Source of the DNA: Sipunculus nudus | Lineage: Eukaryota; Annelida; Sipuncula; Golfingiida; Sipunculidae | Length of the DNA stretch: 64,000 bases | NCBI GenBank assembly: GCA_026874595.1 | Contig: CM049322.1 | Coordinates: forward strand, 40,048,840-40,112,839 | Direction: 5' to 3' | Notes under the pieces: generated by a model | Databases searched by the model: none | Seen by the model: the letters and a program-made list of their open reading frames with translations, nothing else | What the model was told of the DNA's origin: nothing | Shown here: positions 14,001-29,000 of the stretch, piece by piece | Numbering within the stretch: position 1 is the stretch's first letter | Layout of the letters: each line of letters begins with the position of its first letter | Made by a program: the position numbers and the translations under genes

Positions 14001-17000
14001 TATTGGCAGATATTGTGAAGAACTCTCATATCTTATATATAATGAAGTTGAAAGGACAGATATGGTTAAGATATCTGAAATTCAACACAAACATAGCTAA
14101 TTGCATGCTTATGATTTTACTCAATTTTGTGAAGACCTATTACTTTTGACATCAGCACATTCATCAACACAAGCAGGTTATTTAACTTATTTTAGTTTAA
14201 CACATTGAGGTTTAACTATAAATGCATACATATCTTCAGTATTTTAATTTTATAAAAAAAAATTTTTAAATATTTCCAGGTACACCTGGTGCTAAGCCTA
14301 CAATTGATGTGGACCCATCTCTCATCAGAGCTCGTCTCAGGAATGTTCGTGTAGATTCCCTCCATGCCGTAGCCCTGAACGGGACCTTTGCCAGGATCAC
14401 ATGGCTGGTATGATAACTGCTATATTTGTCACATGAACGGTGTTGGTGCAATGCTTGTGTTGTCACAGTCTGTACATAATGCAAAATGCTGATACCACCA
14501 TGCCTTGGCTGCAGAGTTTATCAGTGAATGGTTTTAGCAGTAAACAGATGCGAATATCTGATGCAATGGTAATACACACATAAGTAAATATAAACAAGTC
14601 ATGAAAAAGTCAAATATTTTGTTTGATAAACTGAGAAATATTATACAAAGTTTTGACATCGTTGTAGAAAAAATATATCCCACTGACCTTATTTTCTGAA
14701 TGTCATGGCATTTTTAGATGGATGAGACAAATGACCTTTGACCTTTTTCAGGTTGAACGGAGACATAAGCAGTATGTGGAGGGCTTCCACATCAGGTACC
14801 GCATTAAACCCTCGTCTCCACGACTACCATACAATGATCCATATCGTGAGCAACAATCCCTTCATTTTTCAACCGTCACAATAACTGGATTCAACCAGGA
14901 AGGGTACCTGTCAGGTTTAGAGGAGGACACAATATATGAGGTCAAAGTTCGCTCATTTTACAGCACTGAAGAAGGACCTGAAAGCGAGCTCAAGGATTTC
15001 CGAACTAAAATTGCAGGTAAGGCAGAACTTTGATATATTTTATTTTTGATGCAAGGATATCATCTTGGAATGTTATATATATATAAATATATAATGCTTA
15101 TGAGACTATATATTAAAAGACCCTTCACATTTCTGAACAGGCGTCTTATCCATAAAGGTTTCACTTCGGAGATAATTTTCCTTTTGTGAGAATTGTGAAT
15201 TTGAAAACCTTGCAAACAAAAAACCAAACACATTACTAATATAATGCATGTACCACCTTTAAAATTGTGTTTCCATGGTAATGTTAAAACACAGCAGAAG
15301 TATTTTTTAGATAAGGATAAACTCTGTGTCCATATAAGGTGAATCAATGTTTACCTATAACGTTAAGAAATGAATATTTTATTTTTCAGCACCGTCTGCT
15401 CCACCCACGAGCATCAAGGTCCGAATCGTAAAGGATGACACCATCTTCCTGACATGGTCGCCTCCATTACGAAAACATCACAACGGAGCTTTAAAAGGAT
15501 ACCGGGTATGTATATTTTACTGATCATTATTAATTTGGACATACACAACTGTTACGTCAGGGTAGTGTCTTGAACTGTCTGCAGGGAAGAGATTTCCTCA
15601 GTACATTGAGCAGGAAAAGAATTTGATATCAGTAGTTATAATGGTGCTAGATATTTATAAATAATTTATTTATAATATTTTGTATTCATATAAAATGAAA
15701 TAAATATAAGTTAACTAATGTATGAATAAACTGTTATATTTATTTATTGCTTATTTTATATATTTATGATAAATTTAAAGCAAGACCTGTCTGAATGACC
15801 ACTTTCTTATAAGACCACCTGTTTATCAGTACAAACTTTGCATGAACTTACCATATTCACATTGGTTATAACTTACTTAGGTTTAACGTAACTTGATAAT
15901 AACTTACCACCTGTGAATTAAGACCAATTTTGCGCAGTCCCATGGTTGTTCTTATTATACAGGTTTCAATGTATTACATTGTATGTGCAAAATATTTATC
16001 ATGATAATTTTATTGCAATTGGTCAGTGTAATATATTCCATAAACTTTAATCTTTACTTTGACAGATTTACATATTTGGAAATGAGAGCAAGTTTAACAG
16101 AAACATTACAGTAAACGCAACAACCCACAGAGCTACGGTAGCTAATCTTGTTCCTGGCATGCATTACCGCATTCAGTTGATGGCTTTCAATAAAGCTGGT
16201 ATTGGAGTTCGCAGCGCAGAAATTAACCTTGGTAAGTTAGTCTCTTACTCATTTCTGTACATGTAAATTTGTTTTATTAGTGTCCTTTTGTTGTTATATG
16301 CTTATTTTGCACAATTGGTAACAATCAAATATTTTTGTAAGTGTGTAACAAATCGGGGTTTGTGAACATTTTGTGACAAATTATGAATCTGTCCTAACCT
16401 GACCTACTTTAACCATAGGTACTGGCATATTCAATATATTTACCACTTGTTATGACAAACTATTTTTGCTCAAGTGACTGCTCATGAATAATCAAGTATT
16501 TATCAGTTATAGAAAGATTGCCCAAACAATTGTTTTGTTTGCATGTTGGTTACACAGAAATGTTTCTTACAGTATGCTTCAAGTATACACTATTCTGCAT
16601 GTATGTGCAATTGTCAAACACCATTGTATGAACAATGAATTGAGATTTATATATACATTTATTGAAGCAAAAAGCCTGAATACTATATGCTGTTATGCAG
16701 CATCATGCTGTACTGTTCATTGGGCAACATGATGGTTAAACCTGAAACTGTCAGATTCTCATCTTGCACTAACTTAATCACAGCTCCAAGTATATATATA
16801 TATATATATATATAAAACTAAAAAAAAGTATATATATAAAATATAAGTATATATATATAAAGTAGGAAGAATCGTAAACTTTTGCTTTTCATACAATATA
16901 TAATTTGTCTTAAAAGTCTTGGTAATTATTACTAAATAATACATTCAAAACACCCTTGCTGTACCGCACAGTGACCTGTGTCATTGGTCATGGTCTTGCA

Positions 17001-20000
17001 AAATAGGTGCCAACTTTAAGCAAATTTACTGCATTATATAGCTGCATTTAATTGTTTAGAAAGTAAAATGAATAAAAAGCTGACATAACAAATTGAACCA
17101 TGGCTGAAGATTGTTTTTAAGTCAAGGTAGTGCCATTATGTGCTGAAGTGCCCAGGTGTTCTGATAACAATATTGAGAACAGCTGTACATGGTGGGTGGT
17201 AAATAGAACAGCCAGCTATTCCGATCACATGCGTGAGAGCTGCCTTGGAAATTTTCCTTAGGAAAACTACTGACCTCCAAGCCCACTTTAAGTTTCCACG
17301 AAAATCACTTTGTTTTCACACACCAAGTTTCTGATACGCGTGCATCTTGCAAAGGTGACTTCATTAATTTTGATATTTTACTCATTTGTCAAACGCACCA
17401 GTTAGAAGTGACATTGAGCGATGTGTCAACATACTATGTAACAATAATAACACTACAGTAACTGGTATGAAAGCGGTTAGATTTTTCTAGATAATTTAAG
17501 AAAAAAAAAATTGTTGTTGTGGATAAAGTTTGAGATAAGAGATTAAACCTGTTAAAATTAATGTAAATTATCTTAATTGAATAATAATTATTTAATTGAA
17601 AAAATGCAAGACTGGCTCATCTGCTTCAGTTCTATAAAAATCAGGAAACATGGACTTATTTTAGTGACACATGAAGAATGAAGTTACTAATGCTGAACCA
17701 TTAGTTTCATATTTTTCATTTGGCTACAGGTGGTAGTTCATACGGGATGTTCCAGGGTATAGTGAAGGAACCATGGTTCATTGCGACTCTGATTGGAACC
17801 ATTGGAGGCACGCTGTGGTTTGCGCTGTGTGTTTTCAGCATTTGGTTGTATCGCAAAAGACGCATCAGGAAGAAGGGACTCAAAAGCAGTGTTGTTACAG
17901 GTATGATAAAATACCATTCATATAAAACTGTTAATAATTGTTAAAGTTATTAATAATTGGCCTTTATAGCTTATTAATTGTAAAAATGTCAGAAGTGTGT
18001 CAGAGACTGGAACTCCAGAGTGGAACTGCACAGTCACCTTAAGCACTGGTCACAGATTGTTCCCAAGATAGAAGGTTGCCTACTTCTACTGCTATGAACA
18101 TGAAATACTGAGTGAAACTGTAACCTGGTAGTGACAAAGTAGTCACTTATATAGTTAATCTTGCTGAATATTCAATAGATACATTTAGTAAAAAAAAATT
18201 TACTACATTATATAGTACAGTTTGATGACCTCTACACTTGCAGAATGACATCTTTTCTTTTTTTTAAGGTGAAAAATATTGTTACATCGAGTGTTTTATT
18301 AGTATACATATATTTTTAATGTGTCACCATATTTTCTTTTGCAGTACCAGTTCATAAACCAGATGATCCAAATAGGTAAGTGTCAGTCACTGAAATATAA
18401 AATAAATATAGTCTTTTATTTAAGATTTGAAGAAATATGATCCTACTTGATATTGAAGAAACATAACTAATAATTACTGCAGTTTAGTAATAAGAAGAAC
18501 TTGTAGGAACAATTGCATCCAAACTTCTTAAGAAACATAAACAGTAATTGTAAGAATTTTATTATAATAACATTACTGCATGGATTGGATTACTGTATTT
18601 GTATGGCGGAAATAGAAATTAATTTAAGTAACAGTTAATTATCCTTTAAAGATTATTATATCATTATAATCATTGAGTTTTTAGAATTTCATTTCACATT
18701 ATGGTTAATTTGTTATTTATCTTATCATGATTATGCATCACTAAATATTTCTGTCAGCAGCTGTATATATTTGTTTCAACCACCCAAGGCTTGCTTTATG
18801 CCCATATTGTGTATATAATTTGCAGCTTGCAACCAATATTTGTAATCACATACAGCTATATCCAGTGTCTTCTGTTTATCTGTGACTGCACTATTCTTGT
18901 TGGTAATGAAGTTTCTGCAAATCCTTGACGAAGAGTCAATGCCATGCTTTTGTGTGCATGGAAATTCCATAGATGCATTAAGGAGCAATTATTTTTGTCT
19001 GCTGAAAGTCGTACTTGTCCATCATTTATGTGTACAAGATTTCCAAAGAAATTTTTTAAATTCACCTTATATGATATGTTATGATGAATTTTTCCTATCA
19101 TGCAACTGTCATATAGTTGTGAACCTACCAGTTTCTCACATTCTTGTTTATGTATATTCCAACATAAGCTTCAATCTCAAGAGTTCTTTAGAATTATTTG
19201 CATTTGTTTGAGCAGACGACATTTTCCAAATAAAATTTTTTGAAAATAGATTTTCTGTTTTGGTGACAGTCATTGCTTCACATTCTGATGGTCCTGGTAG
19301 TTTTTGTATTTGATGTGTCCCCACTATTTTCATTTGTTTGACTCGGTTTACATGAGATAAGAAGACAAAATTTTCTAAGATTTGTTGAAAACAGCAATTC
19401 CTGTTTTGAAAGTTTGCTTTCCTGGTCTCTTGCTTGTTCTGGCACTGTAGGTCATGTGACTTTAACCCAATCAGCCATTGTTTGATGTTATGTTTTATAA
19501 CTGGATATCAATCCTATGGTGATTTTCAAAACACTGCATCAGGATATCAATCCTATGGTGATTTTCAAAACACTGCATCAAAGCTTGATGTTCCCTTTTA
19601 CTGTTTAGCAAGTATTATTGCAATCTTTCCCAGTCAGGGATACTTGTATACCTTGTTGCTATATCGTGTGCTTATTGAATTTATTGTGGGAATGCAGTAT
19701 TACCTATCACCTATTTATGTGTATTAAAACATTAATTTACCATTTCCATTCAACTTGCTATTATCTTTTATTCAATCATATACTTTTTATCTGTTCCACA
19801 AACATAACAGTTGGTGGTATTTTTATAGCAAAGTCTTTATCAGTTGTGATATTCACACCAACAGTGTTTTGATAATTTTAGACTGTGTCTGTCGCTGAAA
19901 CCTAGAGTATTTGTTATTCACGATACTGACATGTCTCAAAGATTGCTACTGACAGTAATCTCTGTTATTTGTTATGAATGTCTTTGTTACCCATTGTAGT

Positions 20001-23000
20001 CTGGTAATTGTTACAAAAGTCTCTTACTCACAGAAAGTCTTGTTACTTGTTACAATAGTCTTTGTTACACATGAATGATCTCCCTGACCTGTTGATATGT
20101 GGTAGTGCATCCCCATGTATAATGATATGCTATGTTTCCAGACTGACCTCATATTATAACCCTCCGTCGTATATGCACAAAGACACTGTAGCCCCCTGTG
20201 GTAAGTTGATGAAGTCGTTTGTCCTGAAAGCATGCACACTAGGCCATAGCATGGCTGTAGGGAGACTTGTCTTCGTCAGAGTCAATATAGTCAGAGGATT
20301 GTCGTCGTATGTGCAATGGCCAGCAAATAATGTGTGACAAGTTCTGTATTGATCATAACAAGAGCATTTCTGCAAAACAATTTTCATGTCCAAAGCGTTG
20401 AAAGGAAATCATGTACCCTCTCACCCAGTGTTAAGCTGGATTTAAATTCTGAATTATGTCAAATGTATCTTCGTCTATTTTCAAAAACTCTTGGAAATTT
20501 TGTATTTTCCCTATATGTCTGAGCAGCACTTGATTTCCTAGCAGCAAAAATTCTTCTATGAAAAAAAGATTCAGAATCTGAAGGAAGTAAATTTAAATTA
20601 AGATATTCTGAAAATTCATTGAAGTATATGTAAAATAAATTTTGATTAATTTATTACATAGTATATGATGAAATGCTCTTGATTGTTGATCAATACATGG
20701 ACTTATTCATGGTGTATTTCACCATAACCATTGCATGTTTGTGCTTTATCAGTGCTTTATTTCAGATTTTCTGATGAAGTCAGATGGTTGGTGGTTCTGC
20801 CCCAGAGGCAAATTTATATTAACTTTTTCTTGTAAAATGATTGCCTGTGTACTCCTTAAACTTGAAACCAACAGATCTCTACCACTGAAGATATCTATAC
20901 AAACTCTTAAGTGCACAAAAATAATTTTTTTTTTTTTTTATCAATTTTTAAATTTTTGTAAACTGCTTCTTGTAACACCTGGACAGTCTTTCTTTAAATC
21001 ATTCTAAGCTACATTCACATCTCAACATACTTTTTCAACTGAATGTATCTTCAGTTTCTCTCATTTTTCGAAATTTGATTTTCAAATGGAACCACCAGCC
21101 ATTTTGTCCCAGTATCAAGGCAAGTTCATGTGCATGGCGTCAGACCAAAGTTTAGATAGATAAGATATGATTCTGCGTTTTAGTCTGTGATATGTGATGA
21201 TTTCCTTTCAAGGGCAACCATTACCAACCAGACTCCACTTCTGGCCAATCACAACGAGTCTGGCTCTGGTTCCCAAGGTAACCAAGTTTCCAGTCACCCC
21301 ACACTGATGTTTCAGAATGGGATATCCAACACACAGGATACTGGAAGTAATTACTTGGCCTGTAAGGTTATTTATTATTTGGGAAAAATTACACTTGTAC
21401 ATGTTATTTGCATATCAAACAGCATGAATAATCATGCATGTTAACTGTAATTCACTTGCTTGTACTTAACTTAAATTTTTTTTTTGTATTATGAGAAGGA
21501 CCCTGATACTTATAATTTGCATATTTTTAGTACTGCATGTTCACCCTAATAATCTGGCCTGTATGGTGTTAATTATTTTGACACTGATACGCCTAATTTG
21601 CATATGCATGAAGATTAAACAAATATCCAGCAATTAAGTTTATTTGATATTTAAATATAAAACAAACATATATTCAATTTGAAAAGCATGAATATTCACG
21701 CATGCCCCAGTGCTACATACTCACCCAAAGCTGACCAGACTGCAAAGTATTTCAGAAGGTGCATCATTTGCATGTACAGAAAAAAATGGAATAATGGAAA
21801 TTATACACAAAGTACTCTTTTTCTGTTGTTTAGAGTTTTATGTGCAGTTTTATATTAGTCACCCAAAATATATAACTTATAATAGTGTGCAGTATAAACT
21901 CTTCAGTTTTCAGTTATTGGTAGATTAGTAAATTATTGTATGTCTTGTGATCTAGATATATGAAAGAAAATATAATAATATTGGATTTTTGTTATATTAA
22001 GCATTAGATTTATTTTGTGAAGTTGTCAGCAAGTTGGTTTCCCTTCATTTTGTATGTTGTAAGTTCATTTGTAAAGTCAAAAGTTGTATTTTTCCACACA
22101 AAAAAGTTTTGTATTTGCATGGTGAATGTTTCAGTTGAACATTTTCAAAGCAGTCTTATTTTGTTTTGTTTTTTTCAAATTCATGTTTTTTAAAAATTTG
22201 TCTTTTTTGCATTCATGGATGTACAACATAACTTCAGATCATCTTTTCAGTTGTGATGTTTCCATACATCAGCTAAAATTAAAGAAAATGTCCATAATAA
22301 TCATTTGTACAATGAATATTACTCTTAGGATTAGCACTTTGGCTCTATTTCTCAAGATCTTGCCATCTTTCACTAAGAGTTTCATGTCAACCACCTCCAG
22401 TATGATAAAAAACAAGGAAAAAATTACTATTAATAGTCACTGTTGTGCTTCTGTAATATGGGTATTCATGTTGCAGATATTACTATATTTAAGAAGCATT
22501 GCCAGTGATCATTTTTCAGACTTGTATATATTTTTGTAAAGTGGTTTGGAAAAGCAATCAAATACATGTATAGACTTAATATTAGTTTATGATAAAAACA
22601 GTTTTTTCCTTATGATGTATAAGCATGGTTTTTTGGCTATTACAGATGAAAACAAGTTGATTTTTTAATTGTAAAAAATGTATATATATCCCTGCATGTC
22701 ATCAGTATTAAAGAGACATTTTTGCATCAGAAAAATGTATATCTACAAATTTCTAACCATACCATATTTTACATAAGATTAAGAAATTATTTATAAATAT
22801 TACACATATTGCACTTTTATACATTCATAGGCAATTTCTTTGCTTATTTTGAATGTTTTAGAGGAAAGAGGCATCAAATTACCAAAAATTAACCTTTTAT
22901 GAAAAAATTAAGAAACCTGCCTATTTTTACTTGTACATTGAACTAAAATTTTTACCTTGTAGATGGTTACCCACGGCAACCTGACCTGACCAATATGCTT

Positions 23001-26000
23001 GGAGCACATCACAAGGAAGAACAAACAGAAAATTTGTACAATACCCCAGTCATCACCACCCCTCAAATGAAAACCTTCTATAATAAGGCCAACCCCCTTC
23101 CTTCAGTGGCACCATATGCCACAACTACCCTCGTCACTGCCAACTGTCAGCTCAACAAACCGGTAAGAAGACTAGTGATATTGTTATTAAATTAAACTAA
23201 AATATCTGATGGATCTAAAACTTCATGAGTTTATATTCAAATGAACTTCTGTGGGTAAATATATCTGTTTACCCTGTGATTGGCTGCACCATAGTTGGAA
23301 ATTCAGATTTAAAAGGTTAACTACATTTTGTATATTATGGGTTGGAGAATAAATCTGGTGTTCAAAAATTTAGTTTTGTAAAATCCAGATGGGATTTGAA
23401 ATTTCTATAATATGGGAAACCATGAATATATAATTCTTAAATTAATAAAAATATAAAAAAATATCAGATGGAATTTGAAAGATAGTTTACTCTAATTTGT
23501 ATGAAATTTGAAATCATGCATCTATCATTCTTAACTTTGAACATTTTTTGTTTTGTATAATCTTCAGCCTCCAGAGAGTGCGTTCCGGCCTATAAACCGT
23601 GGTTATCTGAACCATGGGAGCTGTTCTGGTGACAGCTGCATGAAACAAGAACAGGAACAAAACAGCAGTGACTCCAACACTGACAACAGTCGTCCAAATA
23701 CAGGTGAGAAAGAGAGACCAAAATTAGTTCCATTTGTGTTCTTGGGCATGCGTACATGAAGAAACATTACTTAATCCCTGATATATTCTTAAAAAAGATC
23801 ACAAAATTGACAATCTCATGTTTTAATACTCATAACCATAAAATTTATAAAATGTACAAAAGATCCTGGAAGATTCCTGAAGATCAGTTTTCCAACTCTT
23901 ACATTAATTTTCTCATTTATACTTTTCCACAAAAGAAACAGAGTAAAGTAATTTCCTCATTGTACTCTTCAAGTGAGAAATTATAAATGCAACCAAATAT
24001 TTTATAGAATTTATTAGCATTATTTATATTTCACTTATTTATATTATTTTATTTCACTGGTCATGTAATGATAAAAGGCATTAGTACAGTAAAACCTTCA
24101 CTCATGTTAAATGCTACTTTAAATTTATACTTTAAATATGTGATTCTGCAGTTCCCCAGTTCATCAATCAGTACCCTTGGTCATAAACCACACAAGTCTA
24201 AGCTGTAAAATTTCTGTATCGATTATATTGGTGGAGCATAGAGGTGATACTGTGTATACATGGTCTGTATGTATTTGGGGATCTCGGCCTTTAATATTAA
24301 TGTATACAACCAGCCAACAATGTATTGTAAAAGAAGTTCCATTTTAGCCAATAACACATTTGCTTGCACCAGTGTTCATGCTAGTACTGTGCATATGCAG
24401 TTTTGTCAGATGATTTTGTCCAAAGTTGATTGAAATTGAAATGTAAATGTATTGCCTGATTTGGATTTTGTTACACAACATGGTAAAAACTGTGTCAGAT
24501 TCACATCTCATTTTTGCCCAACAAAACACTTTTGTGTGCTGTAACATAGCGTATATAACATGGCACAAAGTTGCATCGTTTGTATTCAGGCTCAATTGCA
24601 TGTTGCTTTCCTGCTGGTAAACATGCTATTATTTTTCAAATATCTTTGTTTGGTGTGAATATGTTATATTGATTTGTGTGGTTGTACCTAATATCAGGGG
24701 TGTTACTGGGCAAAATGAAGCAACCAAGTTTTTACCTGTATATACATATATATCTCATTTTCAGCAAAAGAGACCAAAAGGTGCACTTTTTAACTTCCTT
24801 GTATTTATGTTTATTTCTTCATTTGACAAGCAGTGCCCTCTGAGTGTCCCAGGTGTGAAGCCAAAAAAGGTATCTGAAAAAGGAGGACAAGACTTATGTC
24901 TTTACTCAGATGATGTTAAAGGGCTCTGCAATTACTGATTAGCATAGCAGAAAAGTACTACATTGAAATAAATCCTTGATTCAAACTTTCAAGTTCAGTT
25001 AGAAATAGAGTTGTCTCAGACTTTACCACTAGGGGGCACTGAAAATCAAATGTAAAATTTTCCATAAATATGGTTCTGGTCATCTTTCTCTATTGCAGTT
25101 ATATAAAATTCTTTTAGAGTATTTAATAGCATTTTTAGTCACATATTGGATTTTCCGTCACAATGGTATTTGCACATCTTTTCTATTTTTTTGTTGCTTT
25201 GACAGAAATGCGGCATGATTCCCACGAACCCCTTATAAGCTCAATGGCTGTCGACTATCCAGGTGATAAAACATTATGATACAATTACATTATAATACAA
25301 TTATATTATGATACATTTTTATTTTGACACCCATTTTATTGCGATAGTATCCTATTGCGATAGTATCATACTGCATCAAGTTTTTTGCTATAGTATCATT
25401 TTATGATAGTATCATATTGCAATATTTACCAGTGTCGATATACAAATTTTATACATGTTTACATCAAGAATCGTGTATCAACTAAATTTGAAAGTATAAT
25501 ATAGAGTCAAATGAGGAATGTCAAACATAGATACTTCTAAATGTTTTGGGATTGAGTTTTTTTATTACATTTGTTTAGTTGAAATTTGGTTAAGTTGAAA
25601 GTTTTTTATGTAGTTCTGTCATTATTGAAGATAAATGATTTGATGAGAAAAAAATCAGTTTAGGTATTGTCAATACAATGATATAAAGAAGATTTTTGTT
25701 AAAGGATTTATGACAGTTTATGATGTTAAAACAGTAAGGCTTTAAAAAAATATTGTAAAATGTTAGAGATGTGTAAAGTATAATTTAAAATTGTAATGTA
25801 TGCATGCATTTTGCCTGGTAACACCCCAAAAGCACTAAAAATATTCAGATGTATATATTTGCATTTTAACTTGTTTAACATATTTCATGAATATTTTTAT
25901 TGATTCAGAACAATTATTTGTTTCATAAGATTTGGTTATAAGAGGTTTTTGCTAAATGGTGTTTTTACTCACTTTGTGGTATTTCATGAGGAAAAATACT

Positions 26001-29000
26001 TATCTAAATACTTTGCATAAAACTCTTCAAACTGGCTGCTTATTTTTCAAATGTGTGATGAGGGTTATCATTACTTGCAAACATAGGAAAACTATTTTTA
26101 ATGGAATGTCCAGTTAATATCACAGATATTTCTGAGATCTGGGAAACCAGTACCTACTATAAAAAAAAGTTAAATTAATTTATATTTTAGTATACTTTTT
26201 TTAACAGAGATGGGAAAACGTGGGAAGCAGGCACCAAAGAATCCTGTTTTAAATTTTGCTGATATACTTCCCCCACCTCCGGAGCATCCGCCATCACCAA
26301 GCGAAATCGGAACCCCGCCGGATTCTCCAACGCATCATAGACGGGGTCGTGACCAGGACTGTCGCACTAGTGATCGAGGAAGTACACATTACTACCATAC
26401 CCATGCACCAATAAACTCAATACCTTTGTACGATGGGGGTTGCATGCATAGAGCTGTTATGTCAGACTCAGAGAGGCATGGTGGGCCACCCGGTCGTTAT
26501 TACGACCCCCATAATATTAATATGAATATTCATGAGAATAGGACTCATTCACCAGGTCAGAGTGATGGTTACGCTTGTGGTCACATGGTGGGTGCCCCTG
26601 GACACTCCCCCACCAATCGGTCGCAATCCCCGCAGTACCGATCAATATCACCGCGCTGTGTAAGCGAACCTGAAGGACCGGTACCACCTGTGCGTGCATA
26701 TAAACTCGTGCCATTGAAGGATCATGAATTGGCACGACATTATAGTGACACTGAGCGTGGTCCCACGCCTCCAGTGAGGATGTTACTTCATATGCCACAA
26801 GGTGGCACTGTTATGGCTGAAGAGGTCCCAGATCCTGTCATGGACCGTGGTTGCCAGTCCTCATTACCTAGTCTTGTAAATGAACCACAGGATTCTCATA
26901 GGTAAGTTCGTGGTAAATACTTTTACGGAATTTGTGGTGATATGATAAGAATAATAACAATATACATGCATTGTTTATAATTGGTGGCCCATGGTGTATT
27001 AAATATTGGTGTTAGATGATTTACATATATTTCCTATTAGTATTTGTTATTAATATGATGCAGTTCATTATTTTGGTTTGTGCTTAATGGCTCACTTTTG
27101 GAGCAAAGTTAATGATGCTGATTCATGGGATTGTATTTGTTTTATTGTTGCTGTATATCAAGTCTTGCAGTGGTCACAGGTATTTAAAATATTGGTACAA
27201 GGAGAATAAATTAGACTTTGTTTGAGGGTTAATAATTATTAGTCAGAGGTGATTTAATTATTGAAATAAGTTCTGTTAAATATTGGCTCAAGGCATATAA
27301 ATATGTAATGCATTTACCCACATTTGAAATTCATGCCATATTAAAAATAATGGTTCACATTTAAAGTGTAACTCAGGTATTAGAATCAATGAGAAAATTA
27401 TTATGGAATGATTAACATGAGTAATACAGACATATTAAAGTTAAAATGGAGTATTTTGCAATTAATTTTCAATATATATAAAAGATTATAATAGTTTTAA
27501 TATGTATCATAATTGTATTTGATATTATAATACAGTTATTCATATTCATGTCACAAAACAGATATTATTGTCAGTGACTAATATGATTTACTTATGATCA
27601 ACATCTATAAATATTTTTTTTAACATGCATGCTTTATTTATTAATTAATAATCCTATAGTTTTAAAGATTCAGATCATATGTCTATTAATTCCTATGTGT
27701 ATATAAAATTGTATACGTAATATAATATTTAAATTGTATATCTGTCTATTCAGAATGGAAGAAATCCAGAATGGCACTTTAACTAATGGTAGTGTCCAAG
27801 ACCAGGTACGACCTGGCTCTCCGGCCTCTGAGGGCCTTCCAGAGTATGTTGGGGACTCTGATGTTGAGGGGAACAGAAGGCCAGAATGTGCAACGCCCGA
27901 ATCTAGTGTTGGAGAGGTTGACAGTGTAACAGGTATGTTTTCTTAATTATTATATTATACGTATAAAATTAGCCACGTCTGTGCATATGTCTTCTAGTAG
28001 TTCTGTCCGTCTGTCTGTCTGTCTGTAAGTCTTTTAGTTTGCGTTTGTACAAGAATTCACAAAAAGTTATTTTCACACTTGAAGTGAAAAAATAGTTTTC
28101 AGCGACCTCATATGGTGCAAGTTTAAAATTATTTTCATCATTTCCCCAATGCATACTTAACTAAAATCTAAAAGGCTCAAAAAGAATAATACATTGATCC
28201 TCATTCAACTGACAGTGTCAATTACACACCGTTGACCAGTCTTTATCAAATCTACTACAAACTATAAAAAATCAGCAAACAGTAGATGTGTTGTGGAAAG
28301 AAAACTGCTTCAGTACATGCAAATGTCTGTTATTGGCAAAGACCAATATTTAGCAGTGTCATTATTTTGGAGATTTTATTGAATCTTGAATAAGAATAGA
28401 AATTAGTCCCATAAGAGGCCTGCTTGCTTGTGATCTCGGTGGTGGTAGTCTGTATTTCGTTCTCGTTGTGGCTGGGTTGTGCTTTCAACTAAGCACAATG
28501 GTAATTGAAATATGAATTATATAATTTTACAGGGTCTATGTTAGCATCTTGGGCTAGTGTGACCGACAATTCTAATAGTGGCTGCAGTAGTGCTCGATCA
28601 AGTGCTGTATCCACCAGTGATGGTTCTTTCTGTGCAGAAGCAGATTTTGCCAGTGCTGTGGCTAAGGCGGCTGAGTTGTCTGGACTGACTGTCGTTGGCT
28701 CAACGGTTATGGACCCTCAAGCTGCTGGCAAGAAAAGTAAGCTTCATATTCTTATTATTATGAATTAATTAAAAGATATTATAGTACCACAGGGCAAATA
28801 TTGCTTTGCGTTTCGTATGGTCACACCCCAGTTTTGGTCTTGAAATGTTGGGGAACAACTCCAAGTGTGTCCTGAGGGAGGTCATTTCCCATACATTCTA
28901 AGAAATTTAAAATTTGCCTTAAAGAAGGGACTTAAGCAGCTCCATCTATCAGGACCCATGCAAACTATGCAAGAATGGGTTGTGTGCCATTGGCTTGGAT

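Noticed and set aside
21347-21367. Alternative donor for the robo juxtamembrane exon (gttatt)
   Set aside because: It would end in phase 0, which does not join the next exon's phase-1 entry; gtaatt at 21347 does.
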